Assembly: GCA_031268395.1 (NCBI GenBank)
Contig: JAIRXI010000331.1
Span: forward strand, 1 to 13,194
Source: Tannerella sp.
Lineage (GTDB): Bacteria; Bacteroidota; Bacteroidia; Bacteroidales; Tannerellaceae
Direction of reading: 5' to 3'
Length of the DNA: 13,194 bases
The notes beneath the pieces are model-generated. The model saw only the letters and a list, made by a program, of their open reading frames with translations, had not been told where the DNA came from and did not search any database. The position numbers and the translations under genes are program-made. Below are positions 1 through 7,504 of this stretch, one piece after another (positions within the stretch are counted from its first letter, which is position 1; the number at the start of each line of letters is the position of its first letter).

Positions 1-2771
1 AAGTTTTTTAATAATGACATGTTTATTTCTTCCGTCGGATTGAATTTGTCCGAAGCCATATACTGCTCAATACTGCGGCGGAACTGTCTGGCTGCGGGAC
101 GTTTGTCGAGGTCGCGCTCGAGATCGGCGCCGCATACCATCAGTTTGCCTTTGCCGACCTTTGCCTCAAACAGCAGTCCGAGACGGTTTGCCTTGAACCA
201 GTCGTCGATCAGGTAAACGGCAGGCCGGAAGGATTCCGGGAAATCGTTCATCTGCAACGGGATGCTGCTGTTGAGTATTTCCCACCACTGACTGTCGCCG
301 TAACCCTCGTTCGGGAAAGCCGCCAGCGCCGGATGTTCCGGATTGCAGCAGATGCCGAGCGTGTTTGGTTTCTGTGACGGGAACCATGACATGTTCCAGA
401 AAACGGGCGTAAAGCCTGTGGAAATTTTCGCTGTTTTGCCGCTGCTGACCGTTTCTGCCGAAGGGCAGTACAGTACGTTTCCGCCTGCCGCAGCCCTGCC
501 TGCGGCCTCGTTGATGTCGGTTGTAAAATGGGGTTTGTCCATGGGCGGAACGGTTGCGGGATAGACCCATACATGCCAGCTGTTGACGTATTTTGTACCG
601 GCCATCCGGACGGTCAGGGTCAGTTGCGACGGTTTTGTCACTGCCGACAAATCATATTCGATCTGTGAAATGCCGATGCAGTTGTCTATCGGCAAGTCTT
701 TCGTGGCCTCGCCTTTGGCCAGTAAGTTTTTTGCCGTGTCCGTCAATTCCCATGCCACCACGGCATTCGTCAGTGGTTTTGCGGCAAAGTGCGCCGCTTC
801 GAGGGTGGCTTTGAATGTTTCGCTGTTTGTCCATACCAGTTTTTCCATGCGCGCCAGCGGAACCGTTCCATTGCAGAAACGGCTGTATTCTTCGCCGTCG
901 ACATATCCCTTCGTGTCCCAGAACGGGTCGAGTACGCCCACCAGCGCCGTTCCCTGTCCGGGAAAGTCGTGCAGGTCGAGCAGCTGAAATCCGGCAAAGC
1001 CGGGCGTCCGCAGCGCCGCTTCGATCTCCGCTTTGTAGCACAGGACTTGCAAACGCCCCGATGCATACAGGAATTTGTCTGCCATATCACCCAGATGGTG
1101 ACTGTTGAGGAAATCCCTGAATATCTCAAAATTCTTTGCTTTCAGTACGCCGGAATATTTCGGTATTTCTTCAAAATCGGGATAGACGCACCACTGCCCG
1201 ATTTCGTGGCTTACGGTCGGCATGGTTTTGCCGGCGATGGCTTCCCGCCAGTCGTATGCCGTCTGCGGCGGCAGGTCGTTCAGTCTGTTTCCGTTCGCAT
1301 AAATACGCGGGTTGTAGGTACTCCAGTAGTCGGCATTGGGGATATAGGGCCAGCCTGCGCCGCTTGTATACACCCTGCGCCGGTCTTTTGCTTTCCAGTA
1401 ATCCACAAATTCCGACAGATATTTTTCCCGGTTTCTTCCGTTCGGTTCGTTCCCGTAAAGCATCATGCAGAATGAGGGATGATTGCCGTATTCTTTCACG
1501 ATTCGTTCGCTTTCGGCATAAAACCATTCGTCGACATATCCGCCATCGCCGACCGTTGTCCATCCGCCACATTCGACCTGAAGATAGATCCCTTCGCGGT
1601 CGGCCACCTCAAAGGCGACTTCCGGCGGACACCAGGAATGGAAACGGACATGGTTCAACCCGAACTCCCTGCAGCGGCGGTAGATTTTTTCCCAATAAGC
1701 GGCATCCATCGACGGATAGCCGGTAAGCGGGAAGATGCAACACTCGAGCGTGCCGCGCAAAAAGACGGGCGTGCCGTTGACGGTAAACCGCGTGCCGCTT
1801 GCCTTAAATTCGCGCATCCCGAAATCGACGGTTTTCACGTCCGTCCCGCTTTCGGACTGCAATTCGACGTTCAGGCGATACAGGTTCGGTTCATATTCCG
1901 ACCATGTCAGCATCCCGTCGCCCATGTCCAGTTCGGCAACGGCATGTCCGGCGCCGGCGTCGATCGAAAGGGACGCCGGCTTTGCTTCCGCAGAAACGGC
2001 GCTGTTGAAACTGCTGGCCTTCAGCGTAATGCGGGCCTTGCCGTTTGCCTTTCCTGCAAAGTCTATTTCCACTTTTGCCTTTTTTGCCTGTATGTCGGGA
2101 TATATCCGCACGGCGTCGACATGCAGCGCGGGACGTGCCGAAAGGACGATTTTTCCGGTGACGCCATTCCAGTTCGACTGCGTGTGGTCCGACACGCTGT
2201 GCGCCCAGATTCCGACGGGGATATGCAGCCGGTTGTCCACGCGAAGCGTCAGCCGCAATTTTCCGACGCCGTCAATGGCAAAACGGCGTGGCGTAAGCAG
2301 GGCGTCGCTTTTGCCCGCTTCCTCGCCGTTTACATACAGCGTGGTTTCCCAGTGTGTGCGTTCCAGTTCCAGCGCTACGTACCGGCCTTTCCACTCCGGC
2401 GGAACGGTTATTTCCTTTTGATACCACGCCACGCCGACGTATTCCCTGTCCGGCTGTAACCAGAAGGAGATTTTGATATTGCCCGGTTGCCGGTAGGGTT
2501 CATATTCCGTTGCTTTAAACCATGCGCTGTCGGCTACATTTGCCGTCCATTTCGTATCAACGCCGATTTCGTTGCCGAACCCCTGCTCCTGAAGCGACCC
2601 GGGCAGGTTGATTTTCCCTTCCAGCGGTTTGTTATACCACTGTTCACGGATTCCAACATCGTTGGGGTCAAGGGCAAATGCCCATTCTCCCGACAAATCC
2701 GTTTCGGTCACCGCCTGTCGGCAGGAACACAATCCGGCGACCAGCGCCACGTAAAAAAACAGTTTCTGCAT
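1..2771 (-). CDS. Glycoside hydrolase family 2 lipoprotein, C-terminus beyond the window
   Basis: A single open frame of 923 codons starts at the ATG at 2771 and stays open to the left edge, so the C-terminus is missing. The N-terminus is a short hydrophobic signal ending in a lipobox-like LCSC, with Cys17 the likely lipidated residue, which predicts an outer-membrane or periplasmic lipoprotein. The order is a sugar-binding jelly roll (about residues 30-210), an Ig-like domain, and a TIM barrel from about 330 to 630. The barrel holds YGNEPN with Glu442 as acid/base and SHEIGQW with Glu523 as nucleophile, the usual GH2 pair with normal spacing. A long C-terminal region (640 onward) contains FWNMSWF, GICCNPEHPA and a Trp pair, as in many Bacteroidetes GH2 enzymes. 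It should cleave a beta-linked sugar (galactoside, glucuronide or similar) from a glycan; the substrate cannot be read from the sequence. No SusC/D partner lies in the window. Confidence 0.9.
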   Translation of the reverse strand, partial: MQKLFFYVALVAGLCSCRQAVTETDLSGEWAFALDPNDVGIREQWYNKPLEGKINLPGSLQEQGFGNEIGVDTKWTANVADSAWFKATEYEPYRQPGNIKISFWLQPDREYVGVAWYQKEITVPPEWKGRYVALELERTHWETTLYVNGEEAGKSDALLTPRRFAIDGVGKLRLTLRVDNRLHIPVGIWAHSVSDHTQSNWNGVTGKIVLSARPALHVDAVRIYPDIQAKKAKVEIDFAGKANGKARITLKASSFNSAVSAEAKPASLSIDAGAGHAVAELDMGDGMLTWSEYEPNLYRLNVELQSESGTDVKTVDFGMREFKASGTRFTVNGTPVFLRGTLECCIFPLTGYPSMDAAYWEKIYRRCREFGLNHVRFHSWCPPEVAFEVADREGIYLQVECGGWTTVGDGGYVDEWFYAESERIVKEYGNHPSFCMMLYGNEPNGRNREKYLSEFVDYWKAKDRRRVYTSGAGWPYIPNADYWSTYNPRIYANGNRLNDLPPQTAYDWREAIAGKTMPTVSHEIGQWCVYPDFEEIPKYSGVLKAKNFEIFRDFLNSHHLGDMADKFLYASGRLQVLCYKAEIEAALRTPGFAGFQLLDLHDFPGQGTALVGVLDPFWDTKGYVDGEEYSRFCNGTVPLARMEKLVWTNSETFKATLEAAHFAAKPLTNAVVAWELTDTAKNLLAKGEATKDLPIDNCIGISQIEYDLSAVTKPSQLTLTVRMAGTKYVNSWHVWVYPATVPPMDKPHFTTDINEAAGRAAAGGNVLYCPSAETVSSGKTAKISTGFTPVFWNMSWFPSQKPNTLGICCNPEHPALAAFPNEGYGDSQWWEILNSSIPLQMNDFPESFRPAVYLIDDWFKANRLGLLFEAKVGKGKLMVCGADLERDLDKRPAARQFRRSIEQYMASDKFNPTEEINMSLLKN

Positions 2772-2911
2772 ATCTACCTTTTTTTATTGCATTTTTGTAT
2801 CCATTTCGTGCCATGGGTTACGGAGCCGGTTTCTTTTCCCGTTCTTTCCGTTCCATGACCGTATCGTTTATATTTCCGCCGCAAAGAAAGGGGTATTTTT
2901 CGGATAAAAAA

Positions 2912-2939
2912 ATGGACAAAAAATTTTTTAGATGGACAA
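2912..2939 (-). promoter_or_regulatory. Direct repeat TTGTCCAT, possible regulator site for the GH2 gene
   Basis: On the minus strand TTGTCCAT occurs at 2939-2932 and again at 2919-2912. The copies are 20 bp apart, about two helical turns, and separated by an A/T run. The pair lies about 140-170 bp upstream of the GH2 start. Spaced direct repeats like this are typical of AraC-type regulators, which include the output domains of hybrid two-component systems that control glycan genes in Bacteroidales. No such regulator is in the window, so the function is inferred. Confidence 0.3.
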
Positions 2940-3075
2940 TATTCCTGTTTTGGGGGGTATTTAAGTTAAATAACTAAAAATAAACGGCGCGTAACCGTGA
3001 ATGCATTTCAAATGGTCGTTTTTCATACCTGTATCCGTCGCTGCAAAATTGCGCAGCAGGTCCATTGCTTCCGCA

Positions 3076-3089
3076 GTTGAAAGTTGAAA
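3076..3089. repeat. Two tandem GTTGAAA heptamers
   Basis: GTTGAAA is present twice in tandem immediately left of the inverted-repeat element. A similar run of heptamers lies just to its right (3335-3362). Short 7-mer arrays of this kind are intergenic and non-coding, and may vary in copy number between strains. Confidence 0.6.
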
Positions 3090-3092
3090 ATT

Positions 3093-3312
3093 ATCCCAAC
3101 ATGTCCATTAGACACTTCCCCGTCGTGTCCGGAAGAAGGCCTGCCGGCAAAAAACAGCCCGTCCCGGCCGGGACGGGTGATTATGCGGCGGGCCGTTTTC
3201 TACCAACATTCCGTCCCGGCTGGGACGGGCCATATTGCGTTGCGAGCTGTTTTTTACTGACAGGCCCTCTTCCAGACACGACGGAGGAAGCGTCTAATGG
3301 ACATGTTGGGAT
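3093..3312. mobile_element. MITE-like long inverted-repeat element of about 220 bp
   Basis: The two ends, 3093-3113 and 3292-3312, are perfect 21-bp inverted repeats beginning ATCCCAACATG. Similarity continues inward with a few transitions and a 1-bp gap, giving arms 3093-3158 and 3246-3312, both ending in AAAAAACAGC. The middle holds a perfect 20-bp palindrome, CCCGTCCCGGCCGGGACGGG (3158-3177), and an imperfect copy, CCGTCCCGGCTGGGACGG (3211-3228). No protein of known type is encoded. Perfect ends, long arms and absence of a transposase fit a miniature inverted-repeat transposable element. A transcribed structured repeat or REP-like element is the alternative. No clear target-site duplication is visible beyond the ends, which leaves the mobile nature unproven. 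Confidence 0.65.
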
Positions 3313-3334
3313 GATAAATACACAATGCCCCCCC

Positions 3335-3362
3335 GTTCATAGTTTATAGTTCATCGTTCATC
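3335..3362. repeat. Four tandem heptamers GTTYATM
   Basis: GTTCATA, GTTTATA, GTTCATC and GTTCATC follow each other without gaps, and a further GTT starts at 3363. The array lies between the inverted-repeat element and the transposase remnant and is non-coding. Confidence 0.65.
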
Positions 3363-3363
3363 G

Positions 3364-3558
3364 TTAATAAGAGGCTTCCCCTGTTGTGTCTGAAACAGCC
3401 ATTACAGAACGTTTACGCAGCAGGATACGATCTCTCTGACTCATCAGGCGATTTTTCATAAATGAATGAAGATGGAATATGACTTCTATTGTTTTCGGGC
3501 AGTCTCCCACGAAGGCCATATCCTTCAAAAGAGCATTTAAAACGATGCCATCCTCCAT
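3364..3558 (-). pseudogene. Transposase fragment, IS982-like
   Basis: A 64-codon frame contains MKNRLMSQRDRILLRKRSVM (minus strand, 3459-3400). This resembles the conserved stretch MKN-L-M-x-x-D-ILLRKR-x-x-I-E of IS982-family transposases just before their last catalytic Glu. The usual continuation (E-x-x-N-x-x-LKN and H-R) is absent: the frame instead enters the third arm copy at about 3396 and stops at 3364. Upstream residues only loosely fit the family. A full transposase is about 290-300 residues, so this is a small internal remnant and cannot be active. The family call is from memory of the motif. Confidence 0.5.
3374..3396. repeat. Third copy of an arm segment of the inverted-repeat element
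   Basis: GCTTCCCCTGTTGTGTCTGA at 3374-3393 and the next few bases match the segment of the element's arms that starts at 3114 (left arm) and, inverted, ends at 3291 (right arm). About 18 of 23 positions agree and the differences are transitions. It has the orientation of the left arm and lies directly against the transposase-like frame, so it probably marks an older insertion or a recombination joint. Confidence 0.55.
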
Positions 3559-3573
3559 CCCCTGTCTCTGTTT

Positions 3574-4548
3574 TCAGCTATATACGATTTTGACCGGGCG
3601 GAAGTCAGGTTCTTCCATCTCGGCCAGATACGTTTCGATATGACGTTTTTTCTTTTCTTCCAGTATTTCGTCCACGGCAATCAAGATGCCCGTTTCTTCC
3701 ACGTCGCCAAACTCGTCATTGATGGCTGTGCCGAATACGCGCATTTTCGGCGAAAGGCTGATATAGGCGTTCACCAGCGGAGGGATGTTGATGCCCAGTT
3801 TGCGCACCTGCTGGTTGAGTACCCTGTAATTGTCTTTCAGACTGTCGTAGTGGAACAGCCTCTGCATCCGGGCCGTGTCAATCCCGGCCCGAAGGGGATG
3901 AATCGGGATCACCAGCCCGTCCGGGTCGGGGAAGTGTCGGTTCAGGAAATACAGGATCATGTTCCGCGCCTCCGGATCATAGGAGTTGTACATCGTTACC
4001 TTGCCGTAGAAATATTTCAGCGTGGGGTCGACAACGGTCAGCGCACCCAGTCCGTCCCACAGGTTGTCCAGAATGAAAAGCCCCTGAGAGCGTCCCCGCG
4101 TCATCTGGTAGTCGAGCGCAACGAACGAGCGTCCCAGTTCCACAATATAGGGCAGGTAGTCCCTGAAGAAAAGGTCCGAGAAGTTGAACAAGTGAGACGT
4201 GGCCAGCAGCGGTTTCCCGTCGCTGCCGAATTTCACGTCCGATCCGCAGAGGAAACGGTAGCCCCCCAGGATCTGTTCGTCGCGCGGGTTCCAGACAATT
4301 AGCTGTCGATAGGCGCTCTTCATCGTGTCAAATTCGTCGATGTCTGCCTCCATTCCGGTGCCGCCACCGTAGTGGCGGAAGGCGATTTCGCGAAGGCGTC
4401 CGATTTCCAGTATGGTATGCGGGGCATCTTCCCAGGTGACGATATAAATTTCATTGTCGGACTTGTTCGTCCGCCTGAGCCTTTTCTCCGGAGTCAACTC
4501 CTTTCTCAGGAAAGCCCTTTCGACGGGCCGAATAATATCTTGCATCAT
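3574..4548 (-). CDS. glsB: Hemolysin-like GNAT N-acyltransferase, GlsB-type (glycine lipid synthesis)
   Basis: The 324-residue product belongs to the 'hemolysin-like' acyl-ACP N-acyltransferase group (OlsB/GlsB fold). Family-typical parts are the LGGYRF strand near residue 95, the LPYIVELGRSFV block around 132-143, and the L-DNLWDGLGAL helix around 160. In Bacteroides thetaiotaomicron GlsB transfers a 3-hydroxyacyl chain from ACP to glycine, giving N-acyl glycine, which GlsA then O-acylates. The length fits GlsB. Two ATG codons in a row (4548 and 4545) could both serve as start. It begins 3 bases after the stop of the upstream acyltransferase gene, so the two are translationally coupled in one operon. 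The amino acid accepted (glycine or ornithine) is inferred from the partner and the taxon. Confidence 0.82.
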   Translation of the reverse strand: MMQDIIRPVERAFLRKELTPEKRLRRTNKSDNEIYIVTWEDAPHTILEIGRLREIAFRHYGGGTGMEADIDEFDTMKSAYRQLIVWNPRDEQILGGYRFLCGSDVKFGSDGKPLLATSHLFNFSDLFFRDYLPYIVELGRSFVALDYQMTRGRSQGLFILDNLWDGLGALTVVDPTLKYFYGKVTMYNSYDPEARNMILYFLNRHFPDPDGLVIPIHPLRAGIDTARMQRLFHYDSLKDNYRVLNQQVRKLGINIPPLVNAYISLSPKMRVFGTAINDEFGDVEETGILIAVDEILEEKKKRHIETYLAEMEEPDFRPVKIVYS

Positions 4549-4551
4549 AAC

Positions 4552-5385
4552 TTAGTTGTTCGTACTTAACAGATACACTTTTTCTTTCACCCATTCCGCC
4601 CACTCGTCCCACCGTTTCGTGCGGTCGAACGTCTGCCACGGAATCGGTTTGCCTATGCGGATACGGAATGACTGATGCCTGTTTTTAAACATTTCGCCCG
4701 GCAAACAGAGCATTTCGACGTTTATTTTGAGGCCTGAACGTTTGCGAATATCCGCCAGGCGATAAAAGAAGTCGGAATTGCGCCCTGCAAAATGGACGGG
4801 AACGATGTCGCGCCGGTAGGCCACGGCTTTCTGGACAAAAGATTTTTTCCATGCCGTGTCGCGGATCTGCCCTTTCTGTTTCCGGGAACAGAAGCCGGCC
4901 GGGAACGTGAGGATCTGCCGTCCGGAACGATATGCGGCATCCATCTGCAGCACTGCATCCCGACTCTGTGTGCCATGTTTGTTGACCGGGATAAAAATGG
5001 ACTGCAGGTTGGGGATGGACAGTAGCAGATCGTTCACCAGATAACAGATGTTCGAGTTGTACCGCTCCCCCAGGAATGCGGCCAGACAAATGCCGTCCAG
5101 CCCACCCAGGGGATGGTTGGAAGCAAAGATACAAGCCCGGCCGTCCGGGGGCAGGTGTTCCTCGCCCGCCAGGTCCAGTTTTACGTCAAATTCCTTCACC
5201 AGCGCCTGCATGAAAACCACACCCTCCAGATGTCGGTAGCGTTCCACAATCCGGTTCAGTTCCTCTTCATGAACCAGCCGGCAAAGGCCGTTCACCACGA
5301 AGGCAGGTATCCATTTCGCCATGACCGGCGCCTTCCGGCGCAATACCGTCCTGACATCCACAAGCAGTTCTTTTTTCGTCATCAT
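4552..5385 (-). CDS. glsA: PlsC-family O-acyltransferase, GlsA-type (glycine lipid synthesis)
   Basis: The frame extends upstream to 5469, but the start is placed at the ATG pair 5385/5382 because a -7 promoter element lies between the two possible starts; this gives 277 residues. Numbered from this Met, the acyltransferase block NHPLGGLDG places His91 and Asp97, with five residues between them, one more than the classic HX4D. A second block, FPAGFCSRK, starts near 161 where PlsC enzymes have FPEG. It should O-acylate the 3-hydroxyl of N-acyl glycine at the inner membrane, completing the glycine lipid made by the next gene. No long membrane helix is evident, so association is probably peripheral. 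An acylglycerol-phosphate acyltransferase is the alternative, but the coupled GlsB-type gene makes that less likely. Confidence 0.78.
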   Translation of the reverse strand: MMTKKELLVDVRTVLRRKAPVMAKWIPAFVVNGLCRLVHEEELNRIVERYRHLEGVVFMQALVKEFDVKLDLAGEEHLPPDGRACIFASNHPLGGLDGICLAAFLGERYNSNICYLVNDLLLSIPNLQSIFIPVNKHGTQSRDAVLQMDAAYRSGRQILTFPAGFCSRKQKGQIRDTAWKKSFVQKAVAYRRDIVPVHFAGRNSDFFYRLADIRKRSGLKINVEMLCLPGEMFKNRHQSFRIRIGKPIPWQTFDRTKRWDEWAEWVKEKVYLLSTNN

Positions 5386-5402
5386 TCGATTATTACCGGC
5401 TG

Positions 5403-5410
5403 CAAAGGTA
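5403..5410 (-). promoter_or_regulatory. -7 promoter element TACCTTTG for the glsA-glsB operon
   Basis: On the minus strand TACCTTTG followed by C is an exact match to the Bacteroidetes -7 consensus TAnnTTTG. It lies 17 bp upstream of the ATG at 5385, so transcription would start a few bases before that ATG. This argues against the longer frame starting at 5469. A -33 TTTG is not present at the usual distance. Confidence 0.6.
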
Positions 5411-5456
5411 TACGAAAGAAAAAGAACTGTGATTTTTTCACTCTCATTTTTTTTCG

Positions 5457-5464
5457 TACTTTTG
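5457..5464 (+). promoter_or_regulatory. -7 promoter element TACTTTTG for the fabG-to-radical SAM operon
   Basis: TACTTTTG matches TAnnTTTG and is preceded at the right distance by TTTT (5434-5437), a weak -33. Transcription would start near 5470 and leave a leader of about 55 bases before the chosen fabG-like start. It lies back-to-back with the glsA promoter, 46 bp away, so one regulator could act on both operons. Confidence 0.55.
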
Positions 5465-5525
5465 CGCAATTGAATAAATAATGCCCTGTCTCCATGCGGA
5501 AAAGGGCCTTCAAAAACAGCTTTTT

Positions 5526-6254
5526 ATGAGATATGCGTTAGTGACGGGAGGATCCCGCGGTATTGGGCGGGCGGTTTGTCTGGAGTTGGCGGCCGGAGGC
5601 TTTCCGGTGCTGGTCAATTATGTTTCGAACAGGGAAGCAGCCCTGGAAACCAAACGGCTGGTGGAAGAAAGAGGCGGGACGGCCGAACTGTTGCCGTTCC
5701 ACGTAGCTGATGCCGCAGCGGCAGACAGCGCGCTGGACGAATGGAGCGAACGGCATCCGGACGATTATATTGCAGCGCTGGTCAACAACGCCGGCATCCG
5801 GCAGGATGCCATGATGATCTTCATGCAGGACGCCCAGTGGCACGACGTGCTCGACACCAGCCTGAACGGGTTCTTCTATGTGACGCGCAGGGTATTGAAA
5901 GGCATGCTGATGAAACGCGACGGGCGGATCGTCAACATCGTTTCGCTCTCCGGGCTGAAAGGTCTGCCCGGCCAGACGAACTATTCGGCAGCCAAGGCGG
6001 CCGTGATAGGAGCGACCAAAGCGCTCGCGCAGGAAGTGGCGGCGCGCAGGGTGACCGTCAACGCCGTTGCTCCCGGATTCATCGCCACAGACATGACCCG
6101 GGACCTGGACGAAACGGCGCTCAAGGCAACCATCCCGCTGGGACGTTTCGGACAGCCGGAAGAAGTCGCCGCACTGGTTGGCTTCCTTGCCTCCGACCGG
6201 GCAACCTACATCACCGGCGAAGTCATCTCCGTCAACGGCGGCATTTATTCCTGA
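5526..6254 (+). CDS. 3-oxoacyl-ACP reductase, FabG-type SDR
   Basis: The 242-residue product is a classical short-chain dehydrogenase of FabG length. It has the NADPH-binding motif TGGSRGIG (residues 7-14), NNAG (87-90), the catalytic Ser140, Tyr153 and Lys157 in the usual 13 and 4 spacing, and a C-terminal TGEVISVNGG. It reduces 3-oxoacyl-ACP to 3-hydroxyacyl-ACP. The start at 5526 puts the first beta strand right after Met, as in FabG; an upstream ATG at 5481 would add 15 residues with no family support. The next gene begins 3 bases after its stop. As the first gene of a specialised lipid operon, it is probably a second copy distinct from the housekeeping FabG, which would lie elsewhere. 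Confidence 0.88.
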   Translation: MRYALVTGGSRGIGRAVCLELAAGGFPVLVNYVSNREAALETKRLVEERGGTAELLPFHVADAAAADSALDEWSERHPDDYIAALVNNAGIRQDAMMIFMQDAQWHDVLDTSLNGFFYVTRRVLKGMLMKRDGRIVNIVSLSGLKGLPGQTNYSAAKAAVIGATKALAQEVAARRVTVNAVAPGFIATDMTRDLDETALKATIPLGRFGQPEEVAALVGFLASDRATYITGEVISVNGGIYS

Positions 6255-6257
6255 CAA

Positions 6258-7487
6258 ATGACGAAAAGGCGTGTCGTAATCACCGGAATGGGGATCTATT
6301 CCTGTCTCGGGAAAAGCCTCGGCGAAGTGACGGCCTCCCTGTATGCGGGGAAGTCGGGCATCGGTATCGACCCGGCACGCAGAGCCTACGGTTACCGTTC
6401 CCCGCTGACGGGCCTGCTCGACCGTCCCGTGCTGAAAGGCCTGCTTGACCGCCGGCTGCGCATGTCCCTCCCCGAACAGGGTGAGTATGCGTATATGGCC
6501 GCGCGCGAAACGCTGGTAACGGCCGGCTTCGACCCGGACGGCCCGGCCGGATGCGAAACCGGCGTGATCTACGGCAACGATGCGTCGACGCAAGCCGTCA
6601 TCCAGTCTCACGAGATCATGCGCGACCGGAAAGACTCCCAGCTGATCGGGTCGGGCGGAGTATTCCAGTCCATGACCTCGACCGTATCCATGAACCTGTC
6701 CGCGATTTTCGGACTGCGCGGCGTGAACATGACCGTCGGTGCGGCTTGTGCCAGCAGCGCTCATGCCATCGGCCTGGGCTACGTGTTCATCCGCGACGGG
6801 ATGCAGGATATGATCCTTTGCGGCGGCGCGCAGGAAACGAATGTCTATTCGATGGCCGGCTTTGACGGCCTCGGCGCCTTCTCCATGCGGACAGACAACC
6901 CGGCCGGGGCGTCGCGTCCGTTCGATGCCGGGAGGGACGGACTGGTGCCAGGCGGCGGCGCAGCCAGTTTGTTTCTGGAAGAGGCCGGATCGGCAAGGAA
7001 ACGGGGTGCAACGGTTTACGGCGAAGTACTGGGTTACGGCTTTTCGTCCAACGGAGGGCCTGTTTCGCAGGCCAGCGAGGAAGGCGCCCGAAAGGCAATG
7101 GAACGCGCCTTGGCAGACGCCGCGCTGCAGGTATATGAGATTGATTATGTCAACGCCCACGCGACTTCGACGCCTCAGGGCGACCGATGCGAGGCGCTGG
7201 CGCTGGACAGACTGTTCGGTACGGAGAAGACACCCGTCAGTTCGACCAAGTCCATGACCGGCCACGAATGCTGGATGGCCGGTGCAAGCGAAGCCCTGTA
7301 TTCGCTGCTAATGATGAAAAACGGCTTCATCGCTCCCAACCTCAACTTTGAAACACCCGACCCGGCCGCCCGGAACCTGCATATCGTGTCGCAAACGGCG
7401 GAACGGCGAATCAATCGCTTTTTGTCCAATTCATTCGGCTTCGGGGGCACCAACAGCACATTAATTATCGGAAAATATCATCAATAA
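6258..7487 (+). CDS. Beta-ketoacyl-ACP synthase, FabB/KAS I-like
   Basis: The 409 residues align end to end with FabB-type condensing enzymes. The nucleophile Cys164 lies in GAACASSAHAIG, His301 in NAHATSTPQGD, Lys331 and His336 in STKSMTGHE, and the C-terminal NSFGFGGTNSTL completes the fold. All residues for decarboxylative condensation of malonyl-ACP are present, so it should be an active elongating enzyme and not a chain-length factor. It is translated from an ATG 3 bases after the ketoreductase stop. With the ketoreductase and the ACP that follows it can make 3-hydroxyacyl-ACP. A housekeeping role is less likely given the tailoring genes in the operon, but cannot be excluded. Confidence 0.88.
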   Translation: MTKRRVVITGMGIYSCLGKSLGEVTASLYAGKSGIGIDPARRAYGYRSPLTGLLDRPVLKGLLDRRLRMSLPEQGEYAYMAARETLVTAGFDPDGPAGCETGVIYGNDASTQAVIQSHEIMRDRKDSQLIGSGGVFQSMTSTVSMNLSAIFGLRGVNMTVGAACASSAHAIGLGYVFIRDGMQDMILCGGAQETNVYSMAGFDGLGAFSMRTDNPAGASRPFDAGRDGLVPGGGAASLFLEEAGSARKRGATVYGEVLGYGFSSNGGPVSQASEEGARKAMERALADAALQVYEIDYVNAHATSTPQGDRCEALALDRLFGTEKTPVSSTKSMTGHECWMAGASEALYSLLMMKNGFIAPNLNFETPDPAARNLHIVSQTAERRINRFLSNSFGFGGTNSTLIIGKYHQ

Positions 7488-7504
7488 AAACTCTACAAAT
7501 CAGT

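Larger units (their letters stand above)
2772..3092. other. Intergenic region upstream of the GH2 gene
   Basis: No gene is supported here; short open frames on the plus strand lack promoters and family features. It should contain the promoter of the GH2 gene on the minus strand. The best -7 candidate is TTTCTTTG (minus strand, 2889-2882), one mismatch from TAnnTTTG, with no good -33 element at the usual distance. The region is AT-rich between about 2890 and 2990, unlike the GC-rich genes on both sides, and carries the direct repeat listed separately. Confidence 0.5.

Noticed and set aside
1479..2459. Plus-strand frame of 326 codons
   Set aside because: It is the antisense shadow of the GH2 gene, which has the catalytic motifs and continuous family similarity on the minus strand. 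Other long plus-strand frames in 1-2700 are rejected for the same reason.
3040..3057. Hairpin GCTGC-8-GCAGC considered as a terminator
   Set aside because: The stem is only 5 bp, and no T-run follows on either strand.
3158..3228. Two copies of CCGTCCCGGC-GGGACGG, 52 bp apart, considered as a CRISPR fragment
   Set aside because: Only two copies, each a full palindrome, inside the arms of a larger inverted repeat, with no cas genes. A MITE or structured repeat explains them better.
3065..3349. Plus-strand frame of 94 codons across the inverted-repeat element
   Set aside because: It runs through both arms and the palindromes; the peptide only translates the repeat, and there is no promoter.
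5386..5469. N-terminal extension of the glsA-type frame
   Set aside because: It would start upstream of the -7 element and adds residues without family similarity; the ATG pair at 5385 fits better.
5538..7265. Minus-strand frame of 575 codons
   Set aside because: It is antisense to the ketoreductase and ketosynthase, both of which have complete active sites. GC-rich third positions create long antisense frames here.
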